64,000 nt of DNA from positions 1 through 64,000 of the forward strand of contig NZ_BSDJ01000001.1 of the NCBI RefSeq assembly GCF_027925525.1, written 5' to 3'. Below, one piece after another: positions 44,058 through 53,130 of this stretch. The notes beneath the pieces were generated by a model, which was not told the origin of the DNA, did no database searches, and worked only from the letters and a program-made list of their open reading frames with translations. Made by a program: the position numbers and the translations under genes. The stretch's first letter is position 1. Each line of letters opens with the position of its first letter. This DNA is from Paenibacillus tyrphae. GTDB taxonomy: Bacteria > Bacillota > Bacilli > Paenibacillales > NBRC-103111.

Positions 44058-44642
44058 GTGGCCAAGCTATATTTTCGTTACGGAACGATGAACAGCGGCA
44101 AGTCGATCGAAGTACTGCGCGTCGCACACAATTACGAGGAGCAAGGCAAGAAAGTGCTGCTCTTCACCCCTGCAGTCGATGACCGGGACGGGGTAGGCGT
44201 CGTTGCTTCCCGCATCGGGATGCAGAAGGACGGCATCGTCATTGACGACAACCTGGACATGGTCGGATTGGCGGCGGCCGAGCGGCCGAACTGTATTCTG
44301 ATCGACGAAGCGCAGTTTCTGAACAAGCAGCAGGTGCTGCAGCTTACGGAAATTGCGGATACGCTCGGCATTCCCGTCATTGCGTACGGACTGCGGGCGG
44401 ATTTTCTCGGCCAGTTGTTCGAGGGCAGCTATCATCTGTTTGCGCTGGCTGACAAAATCGAGGAAATCAAGACGGTCTGCTGGTACTGCGACCGCAAAGC
44501 GACGATGAATATGCGTCTTGCCGACGGCAAGCCGGTATTTGAGGGCGCGCAGATTCAAATCGGCGGCAACGAAAGCTATTTGCCGGTATGCCGTAAATGC
44601 TACTCCATGCAAAAGAACAATCAAACGCAACCCCATTCATGA
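44058..44642 (+). CDS. tdk: Thymidine kinase
   Basis: 194 residues, type II thymidine kinase that phosphorylates thymidine to dTMP in salvage. P-loop GTMNSGKS (about residues 9-16), Walker B ILIDEAQFL, substrate lasso, and a zinc site formed by CWYC and CRKC cysteines. GTG start at 44058 after a GGAGAGGCGG stretch. Standard length. Confidence 0.96.
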   Translation: MAKLYFRYGTMNSGKSIEVLRVAHNYEEQGKKVLLFTPAVDDRDGVGVVASRIGMQKDGIVIDDNLDMVGLAAAERPNCILIDEAQFLNKQQVLQLTEIADTLGIPVIAYGLRADFLGQLFEGSYHLFALADKIEEIKTVCWYCDRKATMNMRLADGKPVFEGAQIQIGGNESYLPVCRKCYSMQKNNQTQPHS

Positions 44643-44647
44643 ATACA

Positions 44648-44685
44648 AAAACGGAGCGAAGCCCCTCAGCGCCTTGCTCCGTTTT
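44648..44685. terminator. Bidirectional terminator between tdk and the aminopeptidase
   Basis: AAAACGGAGC and GCTCCGTTTT (10 bp) flank a loop of 18 bases, with A and T runs on both sides. Serves the convergent pair. Confidence 0.8.
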
Positions 44686-44690
44686 GCGTT

Positions 44691-45929
44691 TTAGACAGGC
44701 AGCGCCCAGTTGCCGGCGCAGAATACCGGCTCCCGTACGCCGTCCTGCGTAATCCCGTCGATGTTCATGTCGGCCGAGCCGATCATAAAATCGACGTGCA
44801 CAAGACTGCTGTTCGCCCCGTGCCGGGACAGTTCCTCTTCCTTCATTTCCGTACCGCCGTCCAGATTGACCGGATACGCTTGTCCGAGGGCGAGATGGCT
44901 CGATGCGTTCTCGTCAAACAGCGTGTTGTAAAAGATCAGATTCGTATTGGAGATCGGCGATTCGTGCGGAACCAAGGCGACTTCGCCCAGCTTACGCGCT
45001 CCCTCGTCCGTATCGAGCAGCCGCTTCAGCATCTCGTAGCCTTTGTCTGCCGAGAAATCGACGACTTTGCCGTCCTTGAACGTCAGGCTGAACCCGTCGA
45101 TAAGCTGGCCTCCGTGATTAAGCGGCTTCGTGCTGCGGACGACACCGTTGACGCCGTCCTTCCGGGGCATCGTGAACACTTCCTCCGTCGGCAGGTTCGG
45201 GTTGAAGAAAATGCCCTTGGCGTTCTCTTTCGCGCCGCCGAGCCAGAGGTGCTTCTCCGGCAGGTCCACGGTCAGGCTCGTGCCCGATGCTTCGTAGACG
45301 AGCTGCTTGTACCGTTTCTCGTTCAAGTAGCTCACGGTCCGGGCCAGGCGAGCATTATGCTCCTTCCAAGCCTCGACCGGGTCGTCCGCGTTCACGCGGG
45401 TCGCTTCGAAAATACGCTCCCACAGAGCATCGAGAGCGGCCTCCGGCGAAAGATCGGGAAATATTTTCAATGCCCATTCCGGCGTTGCGTAGGCCATCAG
45501 CGTCCAGGACGCGCGGTGCGCCATCAGCTGGCTGCGGTACCCTTTCAAAGCGGTAGAGGCCGTTTTGTTCGCCGTGGAGACCCGCTCCGGATCGACGTCC
45601 TTGAGCAGGTCGGGATTCGGCCCGTAAAATTGAATGAAGGCCGCATCGTTCTCCGCCAGCTCCTGCAAGCCCTGCGCCTTCCACATCGGATATTCGTGAA
45701 ACGCTTCCATCGGAGCCATCTTGTATTTGATCCGCATCAGTTCCTCGTCGTTCCACTCGACCATGACGTTCTTCGCGCCGGCCTCATAAGCCTTGACTGC
45801 GACAAGCCGGGCCAGTTCTGCGGCGGCGACCGGTGCCATAACGACCACCGTTTGTCCCTGTTGTACATTGGCGCCTACCCGAACAGCCAGCGTTGCATAT
45901 TTTTCCATTTTTTGGGCAAATGTGCTCAT
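44691..45929 (-). CDS. ampS: M29-family aminopeptidase
   Basis: 412 residues, cytosolic metallo-aminopeptidase of the AmpS/PepS (thermophilic aminopeptidase) family. Metal-site regions are visible: GVNGVVRSTKPLNHGGQLIDG, EVALVPHESPISNTNLIFYNTLFDENASSHLALG and HVDFMIGSADMNIDG. N-terminal QKMEKYATLAVRVGANVQQGQTV is typical. Start at 45929 is set by GAGGAATT; the longer frame from 45998 lacks a site. Confidence 0.94.
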   Translation of the reverse strand: MSTFAQKMEKYATLAVRVGANVQQGQTVVVMAPVAAAELARLVAVKAYEAGAKNVMVEWNDEELMRIKYKMAPMEAFHEYPMWKAQGLQELAENDAAFIQFYGPNPDLLKDVDPERVSTANKTASTALKGYRSQLMAHRASWTLMAYATPEWALKIFPDLSPEAALDALWERIFEATRVNADDPVEAWKEHNARLARTVSYLNEKRYKQLVYEASGTSLTVDLPEKHLWLGGAKENAKGIFFNPNLPTEEVFTMPRKDGVNGVVRSTKPLNHGGQLIDGFSLTFKDGKVVDFSADKGYEMLKRLLDTDEGARKLGEVALVPHESPISNTNLIFYNTLFDENASSHLALGQAYPVNLDGGTEMKEEELSRHGANSSLVHVDFMIGSADMNIDGITQDGVREPVFCAGNWALPV

Positions 45930-46276
45930 TAAAATTCCTCCACAAATGAAAGGTTGTCCTACGTTCCCAGTATAACGCTTTACGCCGCATTTTACCAAAA
46001 AAACCAGCCGCGAACGGCTGGCTCAGACTGTTGATTGAGAAAGTGGTCTTTTACAAAAAATAGAGATACAAACGGAGGTGGGGTATCCACTGGAGAAGCG
46101 GTAGCGGCCGCCTTTGTCTTCGGGAAATATCCGCTGCTATGCAGCTTCCAATTAAAATTTCCCGAAGACAACAGCGGTCGGAAGTGGGTACCCCACCCCC
46201 TCGTAACCTCTATTATCTCAATTGACCACTTTCTCAACACTCTGACCAGCCATGAGAGGCTGGCTGCGAATTCCCG
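45930..46276. other. Intergenic region filled by a repeat
   Basis: 347 bp with no credible gene. It holds a CCAGCCG/CGGCTGG hairpin at about 46001-46019, repeat copy B (46035-46237) and a second CCAGCC/GGCTGG hairpin at about 46245-46262. Confidence 0.7.
46035..46237. repeat. Non-coding repeat with terminal inverted repeats, copy B
   Basis: 203 bp with perfect 14-bp terminal inverted repeats TTGAGAAAGTGGTC (46035-46048) and GACCACTTTCTCAA (46224-46237). Inside is GGAGGTGGGGTA / TACCCCACCCCC and the same internal blocks as copy A at 9028-9293. The inverted symmetry continues outward through TCAGA/TCTGA to the flanking CCAGCC/GGCTGG hairpins. No target duplication was evident. Confidence 0.8.
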
Positions 46277-46369
46277 TTATTTTTTCGTCTTGGACTCCGC
46301 CACTTCCGAGTCTTGGTTATTGCCGGGCTGCGACTTTTTGCCGTTGTTGTTGGCATTGTCTCGGGACAT
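46277..46369 (-). CDS. 30-residue hydrophilic small protein
   Basis: Encodes MSRDNANNNGKKSQPGNN followed by QDSEVAESKTKK, with a very good GGAAGGAGG ribosome site nine bases before the ATG. Asn/Lys/Gln-rich and unstructured in appearance, like minor spore-associated peptides of Bacillales; that assignment is only suggestive. The repeat copy B begins 40 bp after its stop. Confidence 0.55.
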   Translation of the reverse strand: MSRDNANNNGKKSQPGNNQDSEVAESKTKK

Positions 46370-46499
46370 TGGGACGCCTCCTTCCGGGATTTGGGATTCG
46401 CCCGTAGTGTGTCCGATCCGCCCGGCAGCCATACATGAAAACGTGCGCTAGGCCCACCCCGCCAACAAGCGGTCAATTAACCGGACGGACTCAACCTCC

Positions 46500-48938
46500 T
46501 TAAGCTCCCGCCAGCTTTTTGAGTTCCTCGGCTTCGTTCGGATCTTTGGCAACCAGCTTGTCCACCCATGCCTGATCCGTCTTGCCCTGTTTCTGCAGCG
46601 CGGCCACATACCAGCGCGCGATATACCGATGCACCGAGGAATCCATGTTGTCCGATAAGGCCGGGCGGAGGATGTCCGCCGCTTCGGCGTATTTGCCTTG
46701 GTCGTAGGAAATTCTCCCCAAGACTAGAAACATCGGCTTCGTGATCTCGAAAGGAGGTACGCTGATCGAAGACGGAATCGATTTTAGCGACTCCCGTTTT
46801 TCCTGCACGTGCTGATAAATGCCGACGGCTTTTTGATAATACGCGTCTCGCTCCGCCGGCTTCTTCCCCTCTTCTGCAGCGTAACCCATCTCGTATGAAA
46901 GCACCATCGCCCGTTCGTACCACATCATATCCCACGGGTATTTCGGGATCGACTCGCTCGCGACCGCCAGCGCCTGTTGGGCATTATCCTGAACCGCCCA
47001 TTGGTACCGGTTCTCATGAATGCCGTGCGCATAAGGCTCGTTGTCCATATACCGGGCGGCGAGCTGCTGAGCCTCCTGCAAATACTGCTTGTCCTTCGTC
47101 TGGTTGTATACGTCGTTCAGGATCCGAATCTTCAGCAGCGCATAATCCGCGTTCGTCGAATGAAGCTCCATAGCGTTATCGATGAAGCCGATAAACTTCT
47201 CCAGTTGGACGGATTCCTGCGAAAGCTCGTTGTACGCCTTGCCCGCTTCGGTGTTCGCTTTCAGCAGTCGAATCGATACGACGAGCATGCACAAGCTGAG
47301 CAGCAGGACGAACCCCGGGTAAATCCATTTCGCTTTTCCCGATGCGACCGGCAGCTCTTGATCCTTGGTCCCCGGCAGGGCAGCGCCCGCCAGCAGTCCT
47401 CCCAAGCCGATAAAGACTAGAGCGGACAAATAGCCGTAGCTTAAGTCGAAGTCCATGAAGCTGTGGGCAAGGATAGCGACTAGCACGATGAAATAAACGA
47501 AATGCCGCCTTCCGTCTTCCGTCTCGTGATGCTTGATCACATGCCGTACGTAAAAGTACACGATGCAGCCGATAAAAGCAAACAGCAGCAGCGCGCCGAC
47601 CCAGCCGATATCCGTCAAGGTCTGGAACAAAAAGTTATGCGCCTGGTTCGAAGCGTAGCCGTAGCTTTGGTGGGATTGATACAACGCGGCCCATGCCCCG
47701 CCGCCCTTCCCGAACAACGGCGCTTCGTTTACGATTTGCATCGCATCCTTGTAAAAATACCCCCGCTCCTGCACGCTGTGCTGCTGGAAGTTGATGCTTG
47801 CAATCCGCTGCTGCAGGTTTTCGGGCAGCAGGTTCAGCACCCACTGGCTGTTCAGCACGACCGCGATGCCGATGCCGCCGACCAGCAGGATCACCAGCGG
47901 GAACCAGAGCCGGGCATAACGGAGCTTGAATTTTTCCTCCAGCTTCGAGACGACCGGAGGTACATATTTGTGAATGACCGCCGACAGCAGCGCCACCACC
48001 ACCGATCCGGCAGCCAATTGCAGCCATGCCTGTGCGGACAGCGCTGCGTTCGAGGTCTTGAACAATTCCGCTCCGATCCGCGTACTCGGCCCGGACAGAA
48101 TGAAGGCGGCAGCCGCCGCGATGCCCAGATTGAGGATCATGACGATTTGCCCGGACAAGCGGATGAAAGGCAGCAAAGCGAGCAGCACGACCGGCAGCAG
48201 CACAAGACCGCCGCGGGATAAGGTTAAGATGAGCGACAGCAGAGCCGGCGCTAAAATTAAGGCGTTTCCTGCCGCTGCGACCCATTTGGAGGAAGAGGCG
48301 ATCATATACAGCGCGCCCAGAATGATGGCAATCAGATAGGCGGCATATGAGTTGGCGTAAGTGAAGGAAGACGTCAAGCGCATGCCGTTGCTATCGGCTA
48401 TGATGACGCCATGGGCTTGAATATTGCCGTACCAGACCAGCAGCCCGTAAATGACGAGCGCATAGCCCGAATACAAAATGCCGTGCTGAACGAGGGCCGC
48501 CCCTTTTCTGTTCCGGGCAAGCACCCAGCTGATGACAAAAAACGCCGCATACATGAGCTCCGCGTACAATCCTTGAAGCGCCAAGTACATGGACGCCGGA
48601 CGGGTCAGCACGGGGATGAGATAAGCGAGCGGAATGAGCCATACCGCCAGCAGCAGCATGTCCCGCTTTCCGGTCGCTTTAAAGGAAGTCATCAAAAACA
48701 GCGAAGTGAGGAACAAAGCGATGTAAATAAAAATATAGGAGCTGTACAGCGGGAAGTTGTAAAAGATGTTGTTCCCCGGCTTGGCTTCGTAGGAGAACAT
48801 CAGAAACAATCCCTGGTGAAACGGGGCGATGAACAGAAACAACAGGACGAATCCGAGCACCGAATAGAAAAGCAGCGACCCTTTTCCCTGCTCCCGGCTT
48901 TCCAGCCACTGCTTTCTTGAAACATAAGGCGTATTCAT
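46500..48938 (-). CDS. O-antigen ligase/polymerase-like membrane protein with TPR-type tail
   Basis: 812 residues. About 12-13 transmembrane helices span residues 20-545, with a large loop carrying the Wzy_C/WaaL region (YFYKDAMQIVNEAPLFGKGGGAWAAL and ASNQAHNFLFQTLTDIGWVGALLL). A soluble C-terminal part of about 260 residues has tetratricopeptide-like helices. Similar proteins polymerise or attach surface glycans in Gram-positive bacteria. Acetyltransferase, GT61 and methyltransferase genes follow at 49669-52091. Confidence 0.88.
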   Translation of the reverse strand: MNTPYVSRKQWLESREQGKGSLLFYSVLGFVLLFLFIAPFHQGLFLMFSYEAKPGNNIFYNFPLYSSYIFIYIALFLTSLFLMTSFKATGKRDMLLLAVWLIPLAYLIPVLTRPASMYLALQGLYAELMYAAFFVISWVLARNRKGAALVQHGILYSGYALVIYGLLVWYGNIQAHGVIIADSNGMRLTSSFTYANSYAAYLIAIILGALYMIASSSKWVAAAGNALILAPALLSLILTLSRGGLVLLPVVLLALLPFIRLSGQIVMILNLGIAAAAAFILSGPSTRIGAELFKTSNAALSAQAWLQLAAGSVVVALLSAVIHKYVPPVVSKLEEKFKLRYARLWFPLVILLVGGIGIAVVLNSQWVLNLLPENLQQRIASINFQQHSVQERGYFYKDAMQIVNEAPLFGKGGGAWAALYQSHQSYGYASNQAHNFLFQTLTDIGWVGALLLFAFIGCIVYFYVRHVIKHHETEDGRRHFVYFIVLVAILAHSFMDFDLSYGYLSALVFIGLGGLLAGAALPGTKDQELPVASGKAKWIYPGFVLLLSLCMLVVSIRLLKANTEAGKAYNELSQESVQLEKFIGFIDNAMELHSTNADYALLKIRILNDVYNQTKDKQYLQEAQQLAARYMDNEPYAHGIHENRYQWAVQDNAQQALAVASESIPKYPWDMMWYERAMVLSYEMGYAAEEGKKPAERDAYYQKAVGIYQHVQEKRESLKSIPSSISVPPFEITKPMFLVLGRISYDQGKYAEAADILRPALSDNMDSSVHRYIARWYVAALQKQGKTDQAWVDKLVAKDPNEAEELKKLAGA

Positions 48939-49115
48939 TACGATAATTCAACTCCGTCTGTATGATGGGAAAAGGCGGCAAGGGCCCATTCTCCCCCATT
49001 CTTTATACGCACCAGATCTGGATAATGTTTCTATATCATCCCTGCATTTCATCATTTTCCCGGACAGCGCATAGGTTGAACTAGAACAAGTCTGCAAGCG
49101 AAAGGGGCGGGAGCC

Positions 49116-49595
49116 ATGATGACCCGGGAACATGGGTTCAAGCTCGGAGTGCTCGTTTATCTGCTCGCTTGGTTCATTGGAAGCTTCTGGATGACAGGTG
49201 CCATCCGCAGCGGCCGTATCACGCATTGGCTTGGGATCAAGCTTCTTCCTCCCGTCACGGAGTACGCTTACTATGCGCTTGCCGGAGCCATCGGAGGCAC
49301 GATGTACGCCATGCGCTTGTTCTTCGAATATTACGACAGCATGACCCCGCGCTGGTACTGGTGGTACCTGCTTCGTCCGATCAAGTGCGCCGGGGCAGCC
49401 ATGATGACGATCGTTCTGTTCAAAAGCGGCATTATGCTGCTCCAGACCGGCGCCACGATGGAAGCGAAGATCGGCATCGCGTTTCTCGTCGGATTCGGCT
49501 ACGGCAAGCTGATGGATAAGCTCCGGACGTTGACGGAGGCGCTGTTTAACGGAAACGGCAGCGGTGGCAAATCAGGGGACGACTCGCCCAAATGA
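49116..49595 (+). CDS. Small integral membrane protein of unknown function
   Basis: 159 residues with about four transmembrane helices (8-27, 47-67, 83-105, 117-135) and a hydrophilic Gly/Ser/Asp-rich C-terminus. A GGGGCGGGAG stretch precedes the ATG. Divergent from the O-antigen-ligase-like gene. Family not recognised. Confidence 0.8.
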   Translation: MMTREHGFKLGVLVYLLAWFIGSFWMTGAIRSGRITHWLGIKLLPPVTEYAYYALAGAIGGTMYAMRLFFEYYDSMTPRWYWWYLLRPIKCAGAAMMTIVLFKSGIMLLQTGATMEAKIGIAFLVGFGYGKLMDKLRTLTEALFNGNGSGGKSGDDSPK

Positions 49596-49668
49596 GCCTC
49601 TCCCATGTGCCAAGGGCAGCGGAGCCTGAATATCCTAGCATATCATGACCCGGAAGGAGGTGCATGAG

Positions 49669-50259
49669 GTGCCTGAGCAGATGGATAGCCAATCTCCGAT
49701 CGAGTCGCTGCGAACCCAACTGCCTTCGAGAACGGTGGAGAACAAAATTTACATCGGGGAATTCACCTACGGTCATCCGGATATCCGGTCTTGGGGCGAG
49801 AGCAGCATCCTAATCATCGGCAAATTTTGCTCCATTGCGGACAAAGTGACGATTTTTCTCGGCGGAGAGCACCGGCCCGATTGGGTAACGACGTATCCGT
49901 TTAACTCCTTGATGCCCAAGTACTCCTTCATTACGGGGCATCCGAAAACCAAAGGAAACGTGACCATCGGGCACGACGTCTGGCTCGCCTCGGGGGCGAC
50001 GATTTTGTCGGGGGTTACGGTCGGGCACGGCGCAGTGGTCGGAGCGGGCGCCGTCGTCAGCAAGGACGTTCCTCCGTACGCTATCGTGGCGGGAAACCCG
50101 GCTAAAGTCATCAAGTACCGGTTTCCCGAAGCGACGATTCAGCGCTTGCTCCGCATCGAATGGTGGAGCTGGCCACTGGATAAAATCGAACGGGCCGTCC
50201 CCTTGCTGCTGTCGAGCGACATGGATGCTTTTTTCCGCTATTGCGATACGGCCGACTAG
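49669..50259 (+). CDS. Hexapeptide-repeat (CatB-like) O-acetyltransferase
   Basis: 196 residues, left-handed beta-helix acyltransferase of the CatB/XAT type. Marked by [41 protein letters not shown], the hexad run and [18 protein letters not shown] ending ([14 protein letters not shown]). GTG start at 49669 has GGAGG eight bases upstream; the ATG at 49645 is too far upstream of it. CatB-like enzymes acetylate either surface sugars or antibiotics; the neighbours favour polysaccharide acetylation. Confidence 0.9.
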   Translation: MPEQMDSQSPIESLRTQLPSRTVENKIYIGEFTYGHPDIRSWGESSILIIGKFCSIADKVTIFLGGEHRPDWVTTYPFNSLMPKYSFITGHPKTKGNVTIGHDVWLASGATILSGVTVGHGAVVGAGAVVSKDVPPYAIVAGNPAKVIKYRFPEATIQRLLRIEWWSWPLDKIERAVPLLLSSDMDAFFRYCDTAD

Positions 50260-50270
50260 CCGCTTGAAGG

Positions 50271-51365
50271 TCAGATCCCGGCCAGCTTGAGCACATTCAG
50301 CAGCTTGTCGATATCGACGACGATATTGTCGGCGCCTACCGCAGGCTTGGGCGGGTATTCGATGTCGCACACGACCTCGTAATAATCGACGCCGGCATGA
50401 CGGCATATTTTCCAAAAATAGTTGTCCACGACCGTACGCGGCGACAGCTCGATAAGCTTTGCTCCGGGTGGACAGAAGGTGATGTTGATATTGCTGCTGC
50501 CGAACGGAGCGACAACCACGCTGGCGGAAGAGTAGATCGCGATCTTATCCTGCATGGTCAGCGGCGTCGGAACGATCTTCGTAAACCCTTTCTCGCTCAG
50601 CACGCTCATCACTTCATCCTCGTTGATGACGAACCTCGCCGCAGCATCCTGCCGGCTGACGTAGATCCGTTCATAGCCGCCGGCTTGCCCGACGGCTCGC
50701 CCTTCTCCCAGCCGTTGACGGAGAAACTGGTATGCCCATCTCGGACTTTTTCCTACCATCAAGGGAACTGCAGGCACGACCAGATTGCCGGCCGACAGAT
50801 GAAAATCGCTTCGGTCGACTTGAATCAGCTTATGCATCGGAAAGCCGAGCATGTGGAGAGACTCGTACTGAAACGAATGATGGAGCATGCCGATCAAATA
50901 TTTGTCGATCGGGATGCCGCTTTGCTCAAGCAAATGAATGCGCGGCAGGATATCGTAGAACCAGTGACCGTACACGGCTTGGGTAAAGATGCCTTTCTCG
51001 GGCATATTCCATCCCCAGATCAACGTGGCCACCGTTTCCGCTAAATATACCGGAGGCGGCAGCAGCCTTCCTTCATGCTCCGGGCAATACAGCTCCACAT
51101 CGAGCAGCCGCTTGTTGTTCGGGGTGATCACGTAGCCGTTCCCGGTCATGACGCGTCCGTTCGGGACGACGGCGACGAAGGCCGGATCGAAATGACACTC
51201 GCTTCCCCAGCGCGGAGGATCGAATCCGCCGGGAGCCTCAAGATGAAGCGTCTCCCCGGGATAGATCGTCTTGTAAAATTCCGGCATGAGGCTTCGGTCA
51301 AAGGCCATGCAGTCCATCACCCAATCGATGGTTTTGTTGTAGACTTGATCGGGGATTGCGTACAT
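50271..51365 (-). CDS. GT61-family (DUF563) glycosyltransferase
   Basis: About 364 residues, soluble. The N-terminal half contains the DUF563 region (HWFYDILPRIHLL), followed by YERIYVSRQDAAAR, and a C-terminal donor-site segment ASVVVAPFGSSNINITFCPPGAKLIEL. These are GT61 hallmarks. ATG at 51365 with GGGAGG nine bases upstream; TTG at 51368 is possible. It converges with the acetyltransferase, 11 bp apart, and lies downstream of the methyltransferase in one operon. Sugar specificity unknown. Confidence 0.9.
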   Translation of the reverse strand: MYAIPDQVYNKTIDWVMDCMAFDRSLMPEFYKTIYPGETLHLEAPGGFDPPRWGSECHFDPAFVAVVPNGRVMTGNGYVITPNNKRLLDVELYCPEHEGRLLPPPVYLAETVATLIWGWNMPEKGIFTQAVYGHWFYDILPRIHLLEQSGIPIDKYLIGMLHHSFQYESLHMLGFPMHKLIQVDRSDFHLSAGNLVVPAVPLMVGKSPRWAYQFLRQRLGEGRAVGQAGGYERIYVSRQDAAARFVINEDEVMSVLSEKGFTKIVPTPLTMQDKIAIYSSASVVVAPFGSSNINITFCPPGAKLIELSPRTVVDNYFWKICRHAGVDYYEVVCDIEYPPKPAVGADNIVVDIDKLLNVLKLAGI

Positions 51366-51410
51366 CAATTCTCGCCTCCCATTCTTCGTTATTTTGCGGA
51401 TGGCGGCTCG

Positions 51411-52091
51411 TCAAGCCCGGTCGATATACTGCGCGATAAGCTCATCCTTATGCGCCAGCAGCGCCTGGAAAGCCGGAGGGCACCCTTTCGGGAACAGGAC
51501 GCCTAGGCCGTTGGAGTGAGGGAACTGGAGATGCGGATGCCCGCCGCTGAGCTTCTCCCACAAACGGTACACGCCGAAATCGCCCAGCCTGACCACGATA
51601 TCGTGAAACAAAACGATGCCGTTCTCCGCCAGCTTCGGGTACCATGTCGTATAATCGTGCAGCACCGCATCATACGTATGGTAGCCGTCAATGTGCAGCA
51701 GATCGACCGAACCGTCGGGAAAACCGGCCAGGGCCTGGTCGAAATGGCTGCGAACCAGATAACCGATGCCCGGAAACTCCCGGAGCGTCACGGATTGGAC
51801 GGCCTCGTAGATATGATCGCCGCCATAGTACCCGGTATGCATATCGCCCTGCCACGTATCGACGGCGAAGCAGCGGGCGGGCAAATTCCCGTCCTTGACC
51901 GCCTGGCAAAAGCTGAAAAAGGAAGTGCCGTAAAGCGTGCCCAATTCCGCAATAAGACGCGGCTTGGCAAAGCGCACAAGATCGTAAGCGAAACGGCGGT
52001 GGCCGGACCATGCGCCGTTCGTCATATAGGTTAACGGCAGCTCGGGTGCGTGATCCGCGGCAAACCGTACAGGATGATATTCCCAATCCAT
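51411..52091 (-). CDS. Class I SAM-dependent methyltransferase
   Basis: 226 residues with a Rossmann-fold SAM site: LIAELGTLYGTSFFSF (motif I), CFAVDTWQGD (motif II), then SVDLLHIDGYHTYDAVLHD (motif IV) and VLFHDIV, as in the Methyltransf_24 family often found in glycan clusters. ATG at 52091 is preferred (AAGGCGGTGG upstream). It precedes the GT61 gene by about 45 bp, so it probably methylates a sugar in the same surface polymer. Confidence 0.88.
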   Translation of the reverse strand: MDWEYHPVRFAADHAPELPLTYMTNGAWSGHRRFAYDLVRFAKPRLIAELGTLYGTSFFSFCQAVKDGNLPARCFAVDTWQGDMHTGYYGGDHIYEAVQSVTLREFPGIGYLVRSHFDQALAGFPDGSVDLLHIDGYHTYDAVLHDYTTWYPKLAENGIVLFHDIVVRLGDFGVYRLWEKLSGGHPHLQFPHSNGLGVLFPKGCPPAFQALLAHKDELIAQYIDRA

Positions 52092-52338
52092 CGAATAAAC
52101 CACCGCCTTGAGGAAAATCCCGATACAACCTGCGGGTATGTCTTATTCTATGTCCAACTCATCCGGCCGGGATGGGCAGGTAAATAAGGGGAAAGGCACA
52201 TTTTGAATTGATTTCCCTTTCATTGACTTGAAACGGACCGTATCATACAATGGGATTGCATGACCGAACCGGCCGAAGCCTGGAAGCGGCCATGCTTTTT
52301 TTATGGAGGACTGAGTTTCAGAGATGAGGGGTGTGCTA

Positions 52339-53127
52339 ATGGAGACCGCAAGAGAAGCGATCCTGTCCATTCGCGGCTTGCGAATGATGTACGGTGACCG
52401 CTATGTGCTCAGAGGAATCGATCTTGACGTATATCCGGGACAAATCATCGGATATATCGGGCCGAACGGCGCGGGCAAAAGCACCACGATCAAAACGATG
52501 CTCGGCCTCGTGGAGGGGTACACCGGAGAAATCCGTATTTTCGGCAAGGATATCTCGGACGGCAGCGTGGACTATAAGCAGCGGATCGGGTATGTGCCCG
52601 AAACGGCCGAAGTGTACGACGCCCTGACGGCGAAAGAATATTTGACCTTTATCGGCAATTTGTACGGACTGGGGGACGAGCAGGCGGAATGGAAAGCCAA
52701 ACGGCTGATCGACCTGTTCGGGCTGGAAGACGCGTATAACGCGCGGATCGTTTCGTATTCCAAAGGCATGCGCCAAAAGGTGCTGCTCATCTCCAGCCTG
52801 CTGCACAACCCGGACATTTTGTTCTTGGACGAGCCCTTGAGCGGCTTGGATGCCAACAGCGTCATGGTGGTGAAAGAAATTTTGGCGCAGCTGGCCGCAA
52901 AGGGCAAGACCATCTTCTATTCCTCGCACATCATGGATGTGGTCGAAAAGATCAGCAACCGCATCGTGCTGCTGGACGGCGGCGAAATCGTGGCGGACGG
53001 AAGCTTCGACGAACTGAAGGCGCAGAGCCGGGAAGGATCGCTCGAAGAGATCTTCAACCGGCTGACGGGCTTCCATGAGCATAAAGAGATCGCGGAACGG
53101 TTCGTCTCCGTCGTGCAAGAGGTGTAG
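52339..53127 (+). CDS. ABC transporter ATP-binding protein (ABC-2 type)
   Basis: 262 residues. Walker A GPNGAGKST, Q-loop region RIGYVPETAEVYD, signature YSKGMRQKV (a degenerate LSGGQ, common in ABC-2 type exporters), Walker B ILFLDEPLSGLD and switch His in SSHIMD. ATG at 52339 has GGGGTG five bases upstream; the earlier ATG at 52324 does not. Partner permease lies 3 bp downstream. Confidence 0.94.
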   Translation: METAREAILSIRGLRMMYGDRYVLRGIDLDVYPGQIIGYIGPNGAGKSTTIKTMLGLVEGYTGEIRIFGKDISDGSVDYKQRIGYVPETAEVYDALTAKEYLTFIGNLYGLGDEQAEWKAKRLIDLFGLEDAYNARIVSYSKGMRQKVLLISSLLHNPDILFLDEPLSGLDANSVMVVKEILAQLAAKGKTIFYSSHIMDVVEKISNRIVLLDGGEIVADGSFDELKAQSREGSLEEIFNRLTGFHEHKEIAERFVSVVQEV

Positions 53128-53130
53128 GCG

